In this document: in pieces, positions 16,580 to 25,252 of the stretch | Numbering within the stretch: the stretch's first letter is position 1 | How the letters are laid out: every line of letters begins with the position of its first letter | Origin: Enterovirga rhinocerotis | GTDB lineage: Bacteria > Pseudomonadota > Alphaproteobacteria > Rhizobiales > Beijerinckiaceae | Length of the DNA: 64,000 nucleotides | Assembly (NCBI RefSeq): GCF_004363955.1 | Contig: NZ_SNZR01000018.1 | Span: 62,001-126,000 of the forward strand | Direction: 5' to 3' | Made by a program: the position numbers and the translations under genes | The notes under the pieces: generated by a model | Told to the model about the DNA's origin: nothing | Database searches by the model: none | What the model saw: the letters and a program-made list of their open reading frames with translations, nothing else

Positions 16580-18121
16580 TCAGAGTAGAGCCTCGATCAG
16601 GAAAGGTCCGCGCCGGCCCAGCCCGATGCGCATCCCGGACACGAAGGCGTCAAGATCGGCGGCCTGGAGCGCCTCGACACCGAAGCCGCGCGCGAGACTG
16701 ACCCAGTCGATGGCCGGATTGTCGAGCGACAGCATGTCGAGGGCCTTGCGCCCGGGATTCGCGCCGACGCCGGCGAGCTCGCCGCGCAGAATCGCGTAGG
16801 AGCGATTCGCGAAGATCACCGTGAGGACGTCGAGATTCTCGCGGGCCTGCGTCCAGAGCGCCTGGGCCGTGTAGAGCCCGCTGCCGTCGGCCTGGAGGTT
16901 GACGACTTTCCGATCCGGACAGGCCACCGCGGCGCCGGTCGCCATGGGGATGCCGAGCCCGATCGAGCCGCCGGTGAGCGCCAGCCAATCATGCGGGCGC
17001 GCGGCGTGGGTGGGCGGGAAGAAGGACCGCCCGGTCGTCACGGCCTCGTCGCAGACGATCGCGTTTTCGGGAAGCAGCGCCGCGACCGTCTGCGCGATGG
17101 TCGCGCTGTCGATCGCGCCGCGCGTCGGCACGTCCGGCCGCGCGATGGCCGGCCGCGCCGGAGCCGGCCCGGCCTTCACCGCCTCGGCGAGCTGGCGCAG
17201 GGCATCGATCTGGTCGGCCTCGGGAGGCGCGAGGACGGTGATCGTGCAATCGGGCGGCGTCAGAAGCGACGGCTTGCCGGGATAGGCGAAGAAGCCGACG
17301 GGGAGCGTCGTTCCGATGACGACGAGATGCTTCAGCCCCTTCAGCACGGCGATGGCGGCATCGACCGGATACGGCAACCGCTCGATCGGCACGCGCCCGG
17401 CCCCGCGCTCTATTCTGGCATTCGACGTCTGGGCCATCATCTTTGCCCCGGTCTTCGCACAGATGCGCTCGGCGAGGCCGAGCCCTTCCTCGCGAAGCGT
17501 CCTGTCGCCCAGGAAGAGGAGCGTCGGCTCTCCGGACATCAGCGCCTCGACGGCAACCTTCATCCGGTCGGGATCGGCCTTTTCGCGCTCCGGCACCGCG
17601 GGAACCGTCGCGACCGCGCCGCCCTCCCCCCAGGCCGTGTCGGCGGGCAGGATCAGCGTCGCGACGCCGCCCGGCGCCGTCCGGGCCGCGGCGATGGCTT
17701 CCGCGCCGTCCTGAGCCACGCGGCGGGAATCGGGCGAGGTCCGGACCCAGGCCGAGACGGGCCGCGCGATCCCCTCGATGTCGCTCGTCAGCGGGGCGTC
17801 GTATTGCAGGTGATAGGTCGCGTGATCGCCGACGATGTTCACGATCGGCGTGCGCGACCGCCGGGCGTTGTGGAGATTGGCGAGGCCGTTCCCGAGGCCG
17901 GGGCCGCAATGGAGCAGGGTCGAGGCCGGCTTCTCGGCCATCCGGCCGTAGCCGTCGGCCGCGCCCGTCGCGCCGCCCTCGAAGAGGCAAAGGACGCAGC
18001 GCATGCCGTCGACGCGATCGAGCGCCGCGACGAAGTGCATCTCGGACGTGCCGGGATTGGTGAAGGCGACCTCGACCCCTCCCCCGACGAGGGTCCGCAC
18101 CAGGCTCTCCGCGCCGTTCAT
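16580..18121 (-). CDS. Thiamine-diphosphate enzyme, acetolactate-synthase-like
   Basis: A 513-residue ThDP-dependent enzyme of the acetolactate synthase/benzoylformate decarboxylase superfamily. N-terminal domain: NPGTSEMHFVAALD and the catalytic glutamate in CLFEGGATGAADGYGRM near 45-60. Central domain about 190-320. C-terminal cofactor domain: LQADGSGLYTAQALWTQ, with ADGS in place of the common GDGS, and the FANRSYAILRGEL end. The ATG at 18121 (MNGAESLV) has GAGGG upstream and matches the start seen in this subfamily; an ATG at 18151 would add 10 residues. No small regulatory subunit is adjacent, so biosynthetic acetolactate synthesis is unlikely; the substrate is unknown. Confidence 0.82.
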   Translation of the reverse strand: MNGAESLVRTLVGGGVEVAFTNPGTSEMHFVAALDRVDGMRCVLCLFEGGATGAADGYGRMAEKPASTLLHCGPGLGNGLANLHNARRSRTPIVNIVGDHATYHLQYDAPLTSDIEGIARPVSAWVRTSPDSRRVAQDGAEAIAAARTAPGGVATLILPADTAWGEGGAVATVPAVPEREKADPDRMKVAVEALMSGEPTLLFLGDRTLREEGLGLAERICAKTGAKMMAQTSNARIERGAGRVPIERLPYPVDAAIAVLKGLKHLVVIGTTLPVGFFAYPGKPSLLTPPDCTITVLAPPEADQIDALRQLAEAVKAGPAPARPAIARPDVPTRGAIDSATIAQTVAALLPENAIVCDEAVTTGRSFFPPTHAARPHDWLALTGGSIGLGIPMATGAAVACPDRKVVNLQADGSGLYTAQALWTQARENLDVLTVIFANRSYAILRGELAGVGANPGRKALDMLSLDNPAIDWVSLARGFGVEALQAADLDAFVSGMRIGLGRRGPFLIEALL

Positions 18122-18180
18122 GGTATCGTGACCCTCGTTTGCGCGTGACATGGCCGTTCCCGTGATGAGTTGCGGAGAGG

Positions 18181-18990
18181 TCAGAGTTCCAGCGAAGCCG
18201 TCACCGGAACATGGTCGGATGGCCGCGTCCAGCTGCGGGTCGCGGCGTGGACATCGACCGATCGGAGGGTTCCGGCGAGGTCGGACGACAGCCAGGCATG
18301 ATCGAGACGGCGCCCCTTGTTGGCGATCGCCCAATTGGGGGAACGGTAGCTCCACCACGTGTAGATCTTGGTCGGCTCGGGCGTGAGGCGGCGCGCCCCA
18401 TCGATCCAGCCGCCCTCCTCCCGCAGCGTCTCCAGGGTCTCGATCTCGATCGGCGTGTGGCTGACGACATCCAGCAACTGCTTGTGCGACCAGACGTCGT
18501 GCTCCAGCGGAGCGACGTTGAGATCCCCGACCAGGATCGCGGGACGCGCCTCGCGCGTCCGGCCCCAGCGCCGCATCTCGTCGAGAAACTGCAGCTTGTG
18601 CGCGAATTTCGGATTGATCTCCGGATCGGGCAGATCCCCGCCGGCCGGCACATAGAAGTTATGGACGACGAAGCCGGCCGCCTTTCCCGCCTCGGGACCG
18701 AGCGTCACCGCGATATGGCGGGCATCGCTCCGCTCGCACCAGGCCTGCGGGTCGACCGAGGCGAAGGGGAAGCGCGACAGGATCGCGACGCCGTTATAGC
18801 CCTTCTGTCCGACCTGGGCGATGTGGGGGTAGCCGAAGGCGCGCAGCCCTTCGAGCGGAAAGCAATTGTCGGGGCACTTCGTCTCCTGCAGGCACAGGAT
18901 GTCGGGGCCGATCTCGTCGAGCGCGCGGCCCACCTGATCGAGGCGCAGCCGCACCGAGTTGATATTCCAGGTCGTGATCTTGAGGTGCAC
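18181..18990 (-). CDS. xthA: Exodeoxyribonuclease III / AP endonuclease
   Basis: A 269-residue Mg-dependent nuclease that cuts at abasic sites in base-excision repair and trims 3' ends. It has all the family signatures: KITTWNINSVRLRL at the start, CLQETK with the metal-binding Glu near residue 38, YNGVAIL, a GDLNVAP motif near 155 and the terminal SDHVPV with the catalytic His. The start is GTG at 18990, directly before the conserved N-terminus; longer readings have no homology. Standing 30-60 bases upstream of the thiamine-diphosphate gene on the same strand, it may share a transcript. Confidence 0.92.
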   Translation of the reverse strand: MHLKITTWNINSVRLRLDQVGRALDEIGPDILCLQETKCPDNCFPLEGLRAFGYPHIAQVGQKGYNGVAILSRFPFASVDPQAWCERSDARHIAVTLGPEAGKAAGFVVHNFYVPAGGDLPDPEINPKFAHKLQFLDEMRRWGRTREARPAILVGDLNVAPLEHDVWSHKQLLDVVSHTPIEIETLETLREEGGWIDGARRLTPEPTKIYTWWSYRSPNWAIANKGRRLDHAWLSSDLAGTLRSVDVHAATRSWTRPSDHVPVTASLEL

Positions 18991-19100
18991 GTCGAAGGTC
19001 CAAGGGTGGAATGGCCGATCCTTGTGGACCGGGCGGCGCCCGCTGCTAATCTGGCCGGAACGGCGAAGATGCGTCCGGTTACAGCAAGCGGGAGGTGACG

Positions 19101-20474
19101 ATGCAAGGCGTCGAGGCGAGATGCAGGCGCGCGCCTGTGTATTGGGCCGCAGCGATCGGCCTGGCCGTGTCCGTCGTGGCGGGACCGGCGGCGGCGCAGA
19201 GCCCGGAGGGAGCCCGCAAGGCCCGGCCGGCGACAGGCCAGGTCCTCGCCCCGGCAAAGCCCGAGGAGGTCGGCCTGTCGAGCGAGCGGCTCGGCAAGAT
19301 CAAGGCCTATTTCGAGGGCGAGGTGGCGGCGAAGCGCCTGCCCGGCGCCGTCGTCATGATCGCGCGGCAGGGCCGCCTCGCCTATGCCGAGAGCATCGGC
19401 GCGCGCGATCCCGGCGCCGGAGACAAACTCGCGGCGGACGCGATCTTCCGCATCTATTCGATGACGAAGCCCCTCGCCTCCGTCGCAGCCATGATCCTCG
19501 TCGAGGACGGCAAGATCCAGCTCACGGACCCGGTCTCGAAGTTCCTGCCGGAGTTCCGCGACCTCAAGGTCAGCGTTCCCCGCGGCAACGCGCTGGGCGA
19601 GCAGACCTATGCCCTGGTGCCGGCCGAACGCCAGCCGACCGTCCAGGACCTGCTGCGTCACACGGCGGGCCTCGCCTATGGCGAGATCACGACCAATACG
19701 CTGGTCCGCAGCGCCTACCAGAAGGCGGGGCTGTACCGGGCGGATTTCGACTACAACACGACGGAGCTCACGCCCGAGGCGTTCACCGCGGCGATCGCGG
19801 CGGCGCCGCTCGCCTACGAGCCCGGCACCGTCTGGCAGTACAGCCTCTCGGTCGACGTGCTCGGCCGCGTCGTCGAGAAGGCGTCCGGGCAGCGGCTCGG
19901 CGCCTTCCTCGAGGAGCGGCTCTTCAAGCCGCTCGGCATGCGCGAGACGAGCTTCTCCGTCGCCTCCGACAAGCTCGGACGGGTCGCGAAGCCGTTCCCG
20001 TCCGATCCGACAACCGGCGCGCCGAACAAGCTGATCGAGGGCGGCGAGCCCAAGAACGATTCCGGCGGCGCGGGCGCCTATTCGACCGCGGCGGACTATC
20101 TGCGCTTCGCCCAGGCCATGCTCGACGGCGGCCGCCTCGGCGATAACCGCGTCCTCAGCCGCACGACGGTCGAACTGATGACGGCCGACCATCTCGGCAC
20201 CCGCATCAGGCCGGTCGCGACGCCGGGCGACCTCCTCATGGGCGTGCCGGGCTACACCTTCGGTCTCGGCTTCATGGTGCGTCAGGAGGCGGGCCTCGCC
20301 GGCGTGCCGGGCTCGAAAGGCGAGTTCATGTGGGCGGGCTATGCCGGCACGTTCTTCTGGGTCGACCCGAAGGAGGATCTCGCGGTCGTCCTGATGACGC
20401 AGGCACCCGGCCCGAGCCGCGCCTTCTACCGCCGGGAGATCAAGCAACTCGTCTATCAGGCCATCGTCGACTGA
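19101..20474 (+). CDS. Exported serine hydrolase, class C beta-lactamase fold
   Basis: A 457-residue periplasmic protein of the beta-lactamase/DD-peptidase superfamily (COG1680). A signal peptide covers residues 1-32 (ending AGPAAAQ). The nucleophile motif SMTK is at residues 120-123, the second motif YSL near 247 replaces the YxN of true AmpC, and the third motif is W-x-G (MWAGYAGTFFW) near 410 instead of KTG. This trio is typical of EstB-like esterases and related hydrolases, so resistance to beta-lactams should not be assumed. GGAGG at 19091-19095 fixes the ATG at 19101. The gene is divergent from xthA. Confidence 0.85.
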   Translation: MQGVEARCRRAPVYWAAAIGLAVSVVAGPAAAQSPEGARKARPATGQVLAPAKPEEVGLSSERLGKIKAYFEGEVAAKRLPGAVVMIARQGRLAYAESIGARDPGAGDKLAADAIFRIYSMTKPLASVAAMILVEDGKIQLTDPVSKFLPEFRDLKVSVPRGNALGEQTYALVPAERQPTVQDLLRHTAGLAYGEITTNTLVRSAYQKAGLYRADFDYNTTELTPEAFTAAIAAAPLAYEPGTVWQYSLSVDVLGRVVEKASGQRLGAFLEERLFKPLGMRETSFSVASDKLGRVAKPFPSDPTTGAPNKLIEGGEPKNDSGGAGAYSTAADYLRFAQAMLDGGRLGDNRVLSRTTVELMTADHLGTRIRPVATPGDLLMGVPGYTFGLGFMVRQEAGLAGVPGSKGEFMWAGYAGTFFWVDPKEDLAVVLMTQAPGPSRAFYRREIKQLVYQAIVD

Positions 20475-20560
20475 GCGCGGCGCCGCCCGGAACCAACGCG
20501 CGGCGCAAGCTTTGCTGTGGCCTGGCGGGTAGCGCCGCCGGGTCGGAGCAGGTGATCGCG

Positions 20561-20827
20561 ATGGCGAGACGGAAACGGACTGCGATGGGGCTTTGGTTCG
20601 ACATGGCGAGCCTCGGCGTCGAGGCGAGCCAGGTCATTTCGCTCCGCCTCGCCCGCATTGCGGCAGGCGGCGCGAAAGGCGAGAGCGAGAGCCGGCGTAT
20701 GGTCGAGGAGAAGGTCGCCGCGGCCTCCCGAGCCGGGATGACGCTCGCCACCGGCGGCTCGCCGGAAGCGGTCATCCGGCAGCTCCGCCGCAAGGTCCGC
20801 GCGAATCGCCGCCGGCTGTCGTCCTAG
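20561..20827 (+). CDS. Small conserved-type helical protein
   Basis: An 88-residue basic protein, mostly helical, with no signal peptide. Visible features are a Met/Trp-rich start (MGLWFDMASLGVEASQVISLRL), a central RRMVEEKVAAASRAG helix and a strongly basic end (RRKVRANRRRLSS). AGGTGA lies 5 bases before the ATG, which supports translation. It resembles small phasin-like proteins in overall pattern but the match is too weak to name. It follows the hydrolase gene by 86 bases on the same strand. Confidence 0.6.
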   Translation: MARRKRTAMGLWFDMASLGVEASQVISLRLARIAAGGAKGESESRRMVEEKVAAASRAGMTLATGGSPEAVIRQLRRKVRANRRRLSS

Positions 20828-21061
20828 GACGCCGGGGGCAGCTCCGGCCCTGCGGCGGCACTACGGGGAGCGCCACAGCTTCGGGAGCGGACCCCAATAT
20901 GCTCCGCCCGGCCGGCAATCATGCTGTAGCGCAGACAGCCGTCCGAGCACCACCATTCGACGAGCGCAGCCGCCCGGAGGCGATCGGGTCGCCGCCGGAC
21001 TGATCAGGCGCGAGGATGCTGGCTCGCAGCCGGGATCTCCGGCCGCGAGAGGTGAGTGGGA

Positions 21062-21631
21062 TCACGCCGCCCGAAGGCGTCGCGCGTCCTCGTTGGCCGC
21101 CTGCTGCAGGAGCGCGGCGAAATCGGGCAGGGGAGCCCGGCGGCCCGTGGCCGAGACGAAGCCGCGAGCGCCGGCGAGGGCTCCCTGCGCCAGTTCGAGG
21201 CCGAGGAAGCGCGCGACATCGACCGGACCCGGCATCCAGAGGCCCGCCACCGCCTCACGGCCGAAGCCGAAGCGCCGGTAATAGGCCTCGTCGCCGACCA
21301 GGATCACGGCCCGATGGCCGGCATCGGCGGCGCGGCCGAGCGCCTCGCGGATGAGCTTGCCGCCGATCCCGGCGCCCTGAAGCTCCGGCGAGACGGCGAC
21401 CGGGCCGAGCAGCACGGCCGCACGGCCGGGTCCGGCGGCGACGTCCCACAGGCGGATCGTGCCGACCAGCTCGTCGTTCCGGGTCGCGGCCAGGGCGAGA
21501 CCCTCGGCCGGAAGCCGCCCCTCGCGCAGGCGCTCGGAGGTCTTCGCGAGGCGGCTCTCGCCGAAACAGCGATCGAGCAGCGCCTCGCGCGCCGGGATGT
21601 CGAGCGGGGATTCGTGGCGAATATCGAACAT
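21062..21631 (-). CDS. GNAT family N-acetyltransferase, YhbS-like
   Basis: A 189-residue acetyltransferase using acetyl-CoA. The acyl-CoA loop reads LGPVAVSPELQGAGIGGKLIREAL near residues 75-100 (Q-x-x-G-x-G), followed by VILVGDEAYYRRFGFG, the YhbS-type fourth motif. The start MFDIRHESPLDIPAREALLDRCFG is also typical. The C-terminal third (PGPVDVARFLGLEL) is that of the YhbS group rather than RimI. It is a single gene; substrate unknown. Confidence 0.85.
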   Translation of the reverse strand: MFDIRHESPLDIPAREALLDRCFGESRLAKTSERLREGRLPAEGLALAATRNDELVGTIRLWDVAAGPGRAAVLLGPVAVSPELQGAGIGGKLIREALGRAADAGHRAVILVGDEAYYRRFGFGREAVAGLWMPGPVDVARFLGLELAQGALAGARGFVSATGRRAPLPDFAALLQQAANEDARRLRAA

Positions 21632-21818
21632 AGGCCGTGCTCCTCACGGGAGAGACAGCCCTCGCACCTGCCGCAGCAGGCCGTCCGGGACGAAGGGGTT
21701 GGGGATCGACCTTCCCGCACGACGGGAGGGCCAGGGATCGTCGTCCACCGACGGCGTCCTGCGAGACGGCCGAGTGTCGCCGGCCGCCTCAATGAGGACG
21801 AAGGGGATGGAGCGAGGT

Positions 21819-21837
21819 CCCCGGGCCAGGCCCGGGG
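21819..21837 (-). terminator. Terminator-like hairpin downstream of the decarboxylase
   Basis: CCCCGGGCC-A-GGCCCGGGG (19 bases, perfect arms; the loop would open to three or more bases). It lies 23 bases past the decarboxylase stop on the minus strand and lacks a T-run, so it is a candidate, not a proven terminator. Confidence 0.45.
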
Positions 21838-21859
21838 AGTTTGGCGGCGCCTTGCGCCG

Positions 21860-23029
21860 TCAGATCACGACGGTCGCGAGCGGCGGCAGGCCGTTGAAGG
21901 CGACGGCCGAGTAGGTCGTCGTATAAGCGCCCGTGCCCTCGATGAGGACGCGGTCCCCGATCTCGAGCGAGACCGGCAGCCAATACGGCGTCTTCTCGTA
22001 CATCACGTCGGCCGAATCGCAGGTCGGGCCGGCGAGGACGCAAGGGACCTTGCGCTCACCGTCGTGCTCCGTGCGGATGTCGTAGCGGATCGACTCGTCC
22101 ATCGTCTCGGCGAGACCGCCGAACTTGCCGATGTCGAGATAGACCCAGCGCACCTCGTCTTCGGCCTTGCTCTTCTGGGAGACGAGCACGACCTCGGATT
22201 CGATGACGCCCGCATTGCCGACCATGCCGCGGCCCGGCTCGATGATCGTCTCGGGGAGACGGTTGCCGAAGTGCTTCGAGAGCGCCCGGAAGATGGCGTT
22301 GCCATAGGCACCGACAGCCGGAACGTCCTTCAGGTACTTCGTCGGGAAACCGCCGCCGAGATTGACCATCTTCAGGAAGATGCCGCGCTCGGCCAGTTCG
22401 CGGAAGATCCACGAGCTGGAGGCCAGCGCGCTGTCCCAGGCTCCGACATTGCCCTGCTGAGAGCCGACATGGAAGGAGACGCCGTAGGCCTCGAGCCCGA
22501 GGCGGTGGGCATGCTCCAGCACGTCGATCGCCATGGCGGGCTCGCAGCCGAACTTGCGCGACAGCGGCCATTCGGCCCCGGCTCCGTCGCACAGGATGCG
22601 GCAGAACACGCGCACGTCCTCGGCACCGGTCTCGGCCTTGGCACGGGCGATCTTCTCGACCTCGACCTCGCAATCGACCGCGAAGAGGCGCACGCCGAGC
22701 TCGAGAGCCCGCGCGATGTCGCGCTCCTTCTTGATCGTGTTGCCGAACGAGATGCGATCGGCCGTCGCGCCAGCGGCGAGCGCCATCCGGATCTCGGCCA
22801 CGGAGGCCGTGTCGAAGCACGAGCCGAGGCCCGCCAGGAGCGAGAGCACCTTCGGCTCGGGATTCGCCTTGACCGCATAGAACACGCGAGTGTCCGGCAG
22901 GGCGCGGGCGAACTTGGCATAGTTGTCGCGGATCACGTCGAGGTCGACGACGAGGACAGGACCGTCCTCGACGCCAGCGGCTCGTCGGTCACGCAGGAAA
23001 TCACGAATGCGCTCGGTCATCGGCGCCAT
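21860..23029 (-). CDS. Ornithine/lysine decarboxylase, PLP fold type III
   Basis: A 389-residue alanine-racemase-fold decarboxylase that makes putrescine from ornithine (or cadaverine from lysine). Lys54 in YAVKANP binds PLP; FHVGSQQ near 195, NLGGGFPTKY near 230 and EPGRGMVG near 265 form the cofactor site, and GPTCDSADVMYEK near 331 carries the catalytic cysteine and the aspartate that bind substrate. The length suits the eukaryote-like ODC group of alphaproteobacteria. ATG 23029 is used; TTG 23035 and ATG 23020 are alternatives. A long structured leader (see 23150-23345) suggests post-transcriptional control by polyamines. Confidence 0.9.
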   Translation of the reverse strand: MAPMTERIRDFLRDRRAAGVEDGPVLVVDLDVIRDNYAKFARALPDTRVFYAVKANPEPKVLSLLAGLGSCFDTASVAEIRMALAAGATADRISFGNTIKKERDIARALELGVRLFAVDCEVEVEKIARAKAETGAEDVRVFCRILCDGAGAEWPLSRKFGCEPAMAIDVLEHAHRLGLEAYGVSFHVGSQQGNVGAWDSALASSSWIFRELAERGIFLKMVNLGGGFPTKYLKDVPAVGAYGNAIFRALSKHFGNRLPETIIEPGRGMVGNAGVIESEVVLVSQKSKAEDEVRWVYLDIGKFGGLAETMDESIRYDIRTEHDGERKVPCVLAGPTCDSADVMYEKTPYWLPVSLEIGDRVLIEGTGAYTTTYSAVAFNGLPPLATVVI

Positions 23030-23149
23030 CCCCAAAGGTCCAAATCGAGGCGCGACGCCGCTCAGCGGTCGTCTGTCCTCGGGTTGAATTCAGGCGGTTG
23101 TCCGCCCGGCGTCTTCGGAATCGCCGACCTGTACCGAACCGTGCTGTGG

Positions 23150-23345
23150 AGACACGGAATCGAAACCGACCGTCGAACCGACGATGCTGCCTTCGTTTGG
23201 ATGGGAGATTCCCGTCCGCACGCTTGGCAATGAAAAACAAGCCTCTTCGGTGCGCACCTGTGGAGGGTGCGCGAGACCAAAAAAGCCCGTCCGTCGTTGC
23301 TTCAAGCTACGTCCCCCGTGGAGAGCGGGGTTCGCCGGTTTAACC
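23150..23345 (-). ncRNA. Candidate speF-type leader RNA of the ornithine decarboxylase gene
   Basis: The decarboxylase mRNA would carry a leader of nearly 500 bases. Within it the minus strand has three hairpins: CCCCG/CGGGG near 23310-23330, the perfect GCGCACC/GGTGCGC stem (23272-23252, 7-base loop), and GGACGGGA/TCCCATCC (23217-23199, one mismatch). Between the last two lies an AT-rich run (CTTGTTTTTCATTGCC). Rfam describes a cis-acting speF element upstream of ornithine-decarboxylase-like genes in alphaproteobacteria; place and context fit, but I could not align to that model. Boundaries are approximate. Confidence 0.55.
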
Positions 23346-23527
23346 CTCCGGCTGCCGGTTGTTGTCGGGGCCCGGTGAAACCATCTCTGGTCCACCTGGA
23401 GCGCCGGCCGAAGGGATCCACCCCTGTCGACCATCGTTCCTTAGGCCCCTGGCGGCTGTCCGGCCTCTTGTCCGGATGCCCACCAACCGGCACGCGGCCA
23501 CAGGCACGTGCGAAATTGGGCAAGGCG

Positions 23528-23556
23528 GATATAGGGACGGTCGCCCTGCGTCGCAA
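23528..23556 (-). promoter_or_regulatory. Possible sigma-70 promoter of the decarboxylase
   Basis: On the minus strand TTGCGA (23556-23551), 17 bases, TATATC (23533-23528). It has ideal spacing and lies about 500 bases before the decarboxylase start, upstream of all the leader hairpins. Confidence 0.45.
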
Positions 23557-23692
23557 GACCTATTTCACCCCGTCGCGGCAATTCTCGATCGACCAGGCCC
23601 GGCGTTGCCGAAAGGTTGCACCGGCCGCCGAGCGACGTCACATAGCGCGCAGTCCCCGCCTTCGCGGGAGACCGTCCCGGGCACTGGCAACC

Positions 23693-25252
23693 ATGATTCC
23701 GCTCACACGCCGACACGCCGTCGGATCGCTGCTGTCCCTTGCCGCCCTCGGCCCGGCCGCCTCGCTCGCGCAACAGCCGGCTCCCCAGGCTCAGCCCGGA
23801 ACATCCTCGTTCCGATTCGAGGAGGTCGTCCGGCGCGCCCGCGAACTCGCGGCCCTTCCCTTCGACGCGGCGGTGCCTCCCCTCCCCGAGCCCCTCGCGA
23901 CGCTCGATCCCGAAGCCTATCGCGGCATCCGCTTCCGCCCGGATCGTGCCTTCCTCGCGCAAGGCGGAAGCCGCTTTCGCGTCCAGCTCTTCCATCTGGG
24001 ACCGCTCTATCCGCGTCCGGTCACGGTCAACCTCATCCGCGACGGCGTGCCGAGCCCCATCCCCTATCAGACCCAGCTCTTCGATTTCGGATCCACCAAG
24101 ATCGAACGACCGCTGCCGGTCAATCTCGGCTTCGCCGGCCTGCGGATCCACTACCCGCTGAACAATCCGACGGTCTTCGACGAATTGCTGTCCTTCCTCG
24201 GGGCGAGCTATTTCCGCTTCCTCGGGCGTCAGCAGCGCTATGGCCTCTCGGGCCGGGGGCTCGCCGTTGGCGTCGGCGGCCGCGAGCAGGAGGAGTTTCC
24301 GTTCTTCCGGGAATTCTGGATCGAGACGCCGGCCCCGGGCGCCGACAGGCTGACCGTCTTCGCTCTCCTCGACGGAGCGGCCGTGGCGGGCGCGTATCGG
24401 TTCGACGTCTACCCGTCCGTCGAGACCGAGATCGAGATCGCCGCCACGCTCTTCCCGCGCCGCCCGATCGGATCGATCGGGCTGGCACCGCTGACCTCGA
24501 TGTTCTTCAGCGGCGAGAACGATCCCCGGCCGGGGGTCGACTTCCCGCTCGAGCAGCACGATTCGGACGGGCTTCTCGTCCAGTCCGGATCGGGCGAGTG
24601 GATCTGGCGCCCCCTGCGCAATCCGCCGGATACGCGGGTATCGGGATTTCAGGACAAGGATCCGCGCGGCTTCGGCCTGATGCAGCGCGACCGCCGCTTC
24701 GAGAGCTATCAGGCCCTCGATGCCGGCTACGAGCGGCGCCCCTCCTATTGGGTGCGGCCGCTCGGCCCCTGGGGCGAAGGCCGGATCGAACTCGTCGAAA
24801 TCGCATCGCAAGGCGAGCCGCAGAACAACATCGTCGCCTACTGGACGCCGAGCCGCCCGATCGAAGCCGGACGGGAGACGAGCTTCGCGTACCGCATCAA
24901 GGCACTCGGGGGAGCCGCGCCGATCCATCCGGGCGGGCGGGTGGTGAACACCTTCTCGAAGCCGATCCCCCAGGCCGGGACTGCGGGCGGACGACGTTTC
25001 ATGATCGATTTCGCCGGCGGCGACCTCGGTTTCTACCTCCAGGATCCCAGCCTCGTGCAGCCCGTCGCGAGCGCCTCGCAGGACACCCGGATCGTCTCCG
25101 CCTCGCTGGCGCGCAACGAGCATGTGAACGGCTTCCGGGTGATGCTCGACGTCCGTGCCGAGCCCGGCCGGAGAGCGGACCTCCGCGTGTTCCTGAAAGC
25201 CGAAGGCCGGGTGCTGAGCGAGACCTGGGCCTATCCATGGATACCCGCGTGA
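23693..25252 (+). CDS. opgG: Osmoregulated periplasmic glucan biosynthesis protein (MdoG/OpgG family)
   Basis: A 519-residue periplasmic protein needed in known cases for making or branching osmoregulated periplasmic glucans. It begins with IPLTRRHAVGSLLSLAALG, a twin-arginine-type signal, more like OpgD than OpgG. The mature start FRFEEVVRRARELAALPF and the segment YRGIRFRPDRA are diagnostic of the family; later parts include FLGASYFRFLGRQQRYGLSG near 190 and AYRIKALGG near 400. The ATG at 23693 is chosen at the signal peptide. No opgH-type glucosyltransferase is adjacent. The downstream acetyltransferase overlaps it by 16 bases. Confidence 0.9.
   Translation: MIPLTRRHAVGSLLSLAALGPAASLAQQPAPQAQPGTSSFRFEEVVRRARELAALPFDAAVPPLPEPLATLDPEAYRGIRFRPDRAFLAQGGSRFRVQLFHLGPLYPRPVTVNLIRDGVPSPIPYQTQLFDFGSTKIERPLPVNLGFAGLRIHYPLNNPTVFDELLSFLGASYFRFLGRQQRYGLSGRGLAVGVGGREQEEFPFFREFWIETPAPGADRLTVFALLDGAAVAGAYRFDVYPSVETEIEIAATLFPRRPIGSIGLAPLTSMFFSGENDPRPGVDFPLEQHDSDGLLVQSGSGEWIWRPLRNPPDTRVSGFQDKDPRGFGLMQRDRRFESYQALDAGYERRPSYWVRPLGPWGEGRIELVEIASQGEPQNNIVAYWTPSRPIEAGRETSFAYRIKALGGAAPIHPGGRVVNTFSKPIPQAGTAGGRRFMIDFAGGDLGFYLQDPSLVQPVASASQDTRIVSASLARNEHVNGFRVMLDVRAEPGRRADLRVFLKAEGRVLSETWAYPWIPA

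Larger units (their letters stand above)
23030..23692. other. 663-base divergent intergenic region
   Basis: Region between the leftward decarboxylase and rightward opgG. Besides the leader RNA and promoter on the minus strand I see no supported gene. A 114-codon frame (23090-23434, minus) crosses the hairpins and looks non-coding. A promoter for opgG should lie in the last 200 bases, but I see no clear match. Confidence 0.55.

Noticed and set aside
19101-20474. Beta-lactamase resistance gene
   Set aside because: The second and third active-site motifs are YSL and WAG, as in EstB-like hydrolases, so resistance should not be inferred.
23090-23434. A possible leader peptide in the decarboxylase 5' region (114 codons)
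   Set aside because: It crosses all the hairpins, is not protein-like and its Shine-Dalgarno spacing is too short. A short regulatory peptide cannot be excluded but is not supported.
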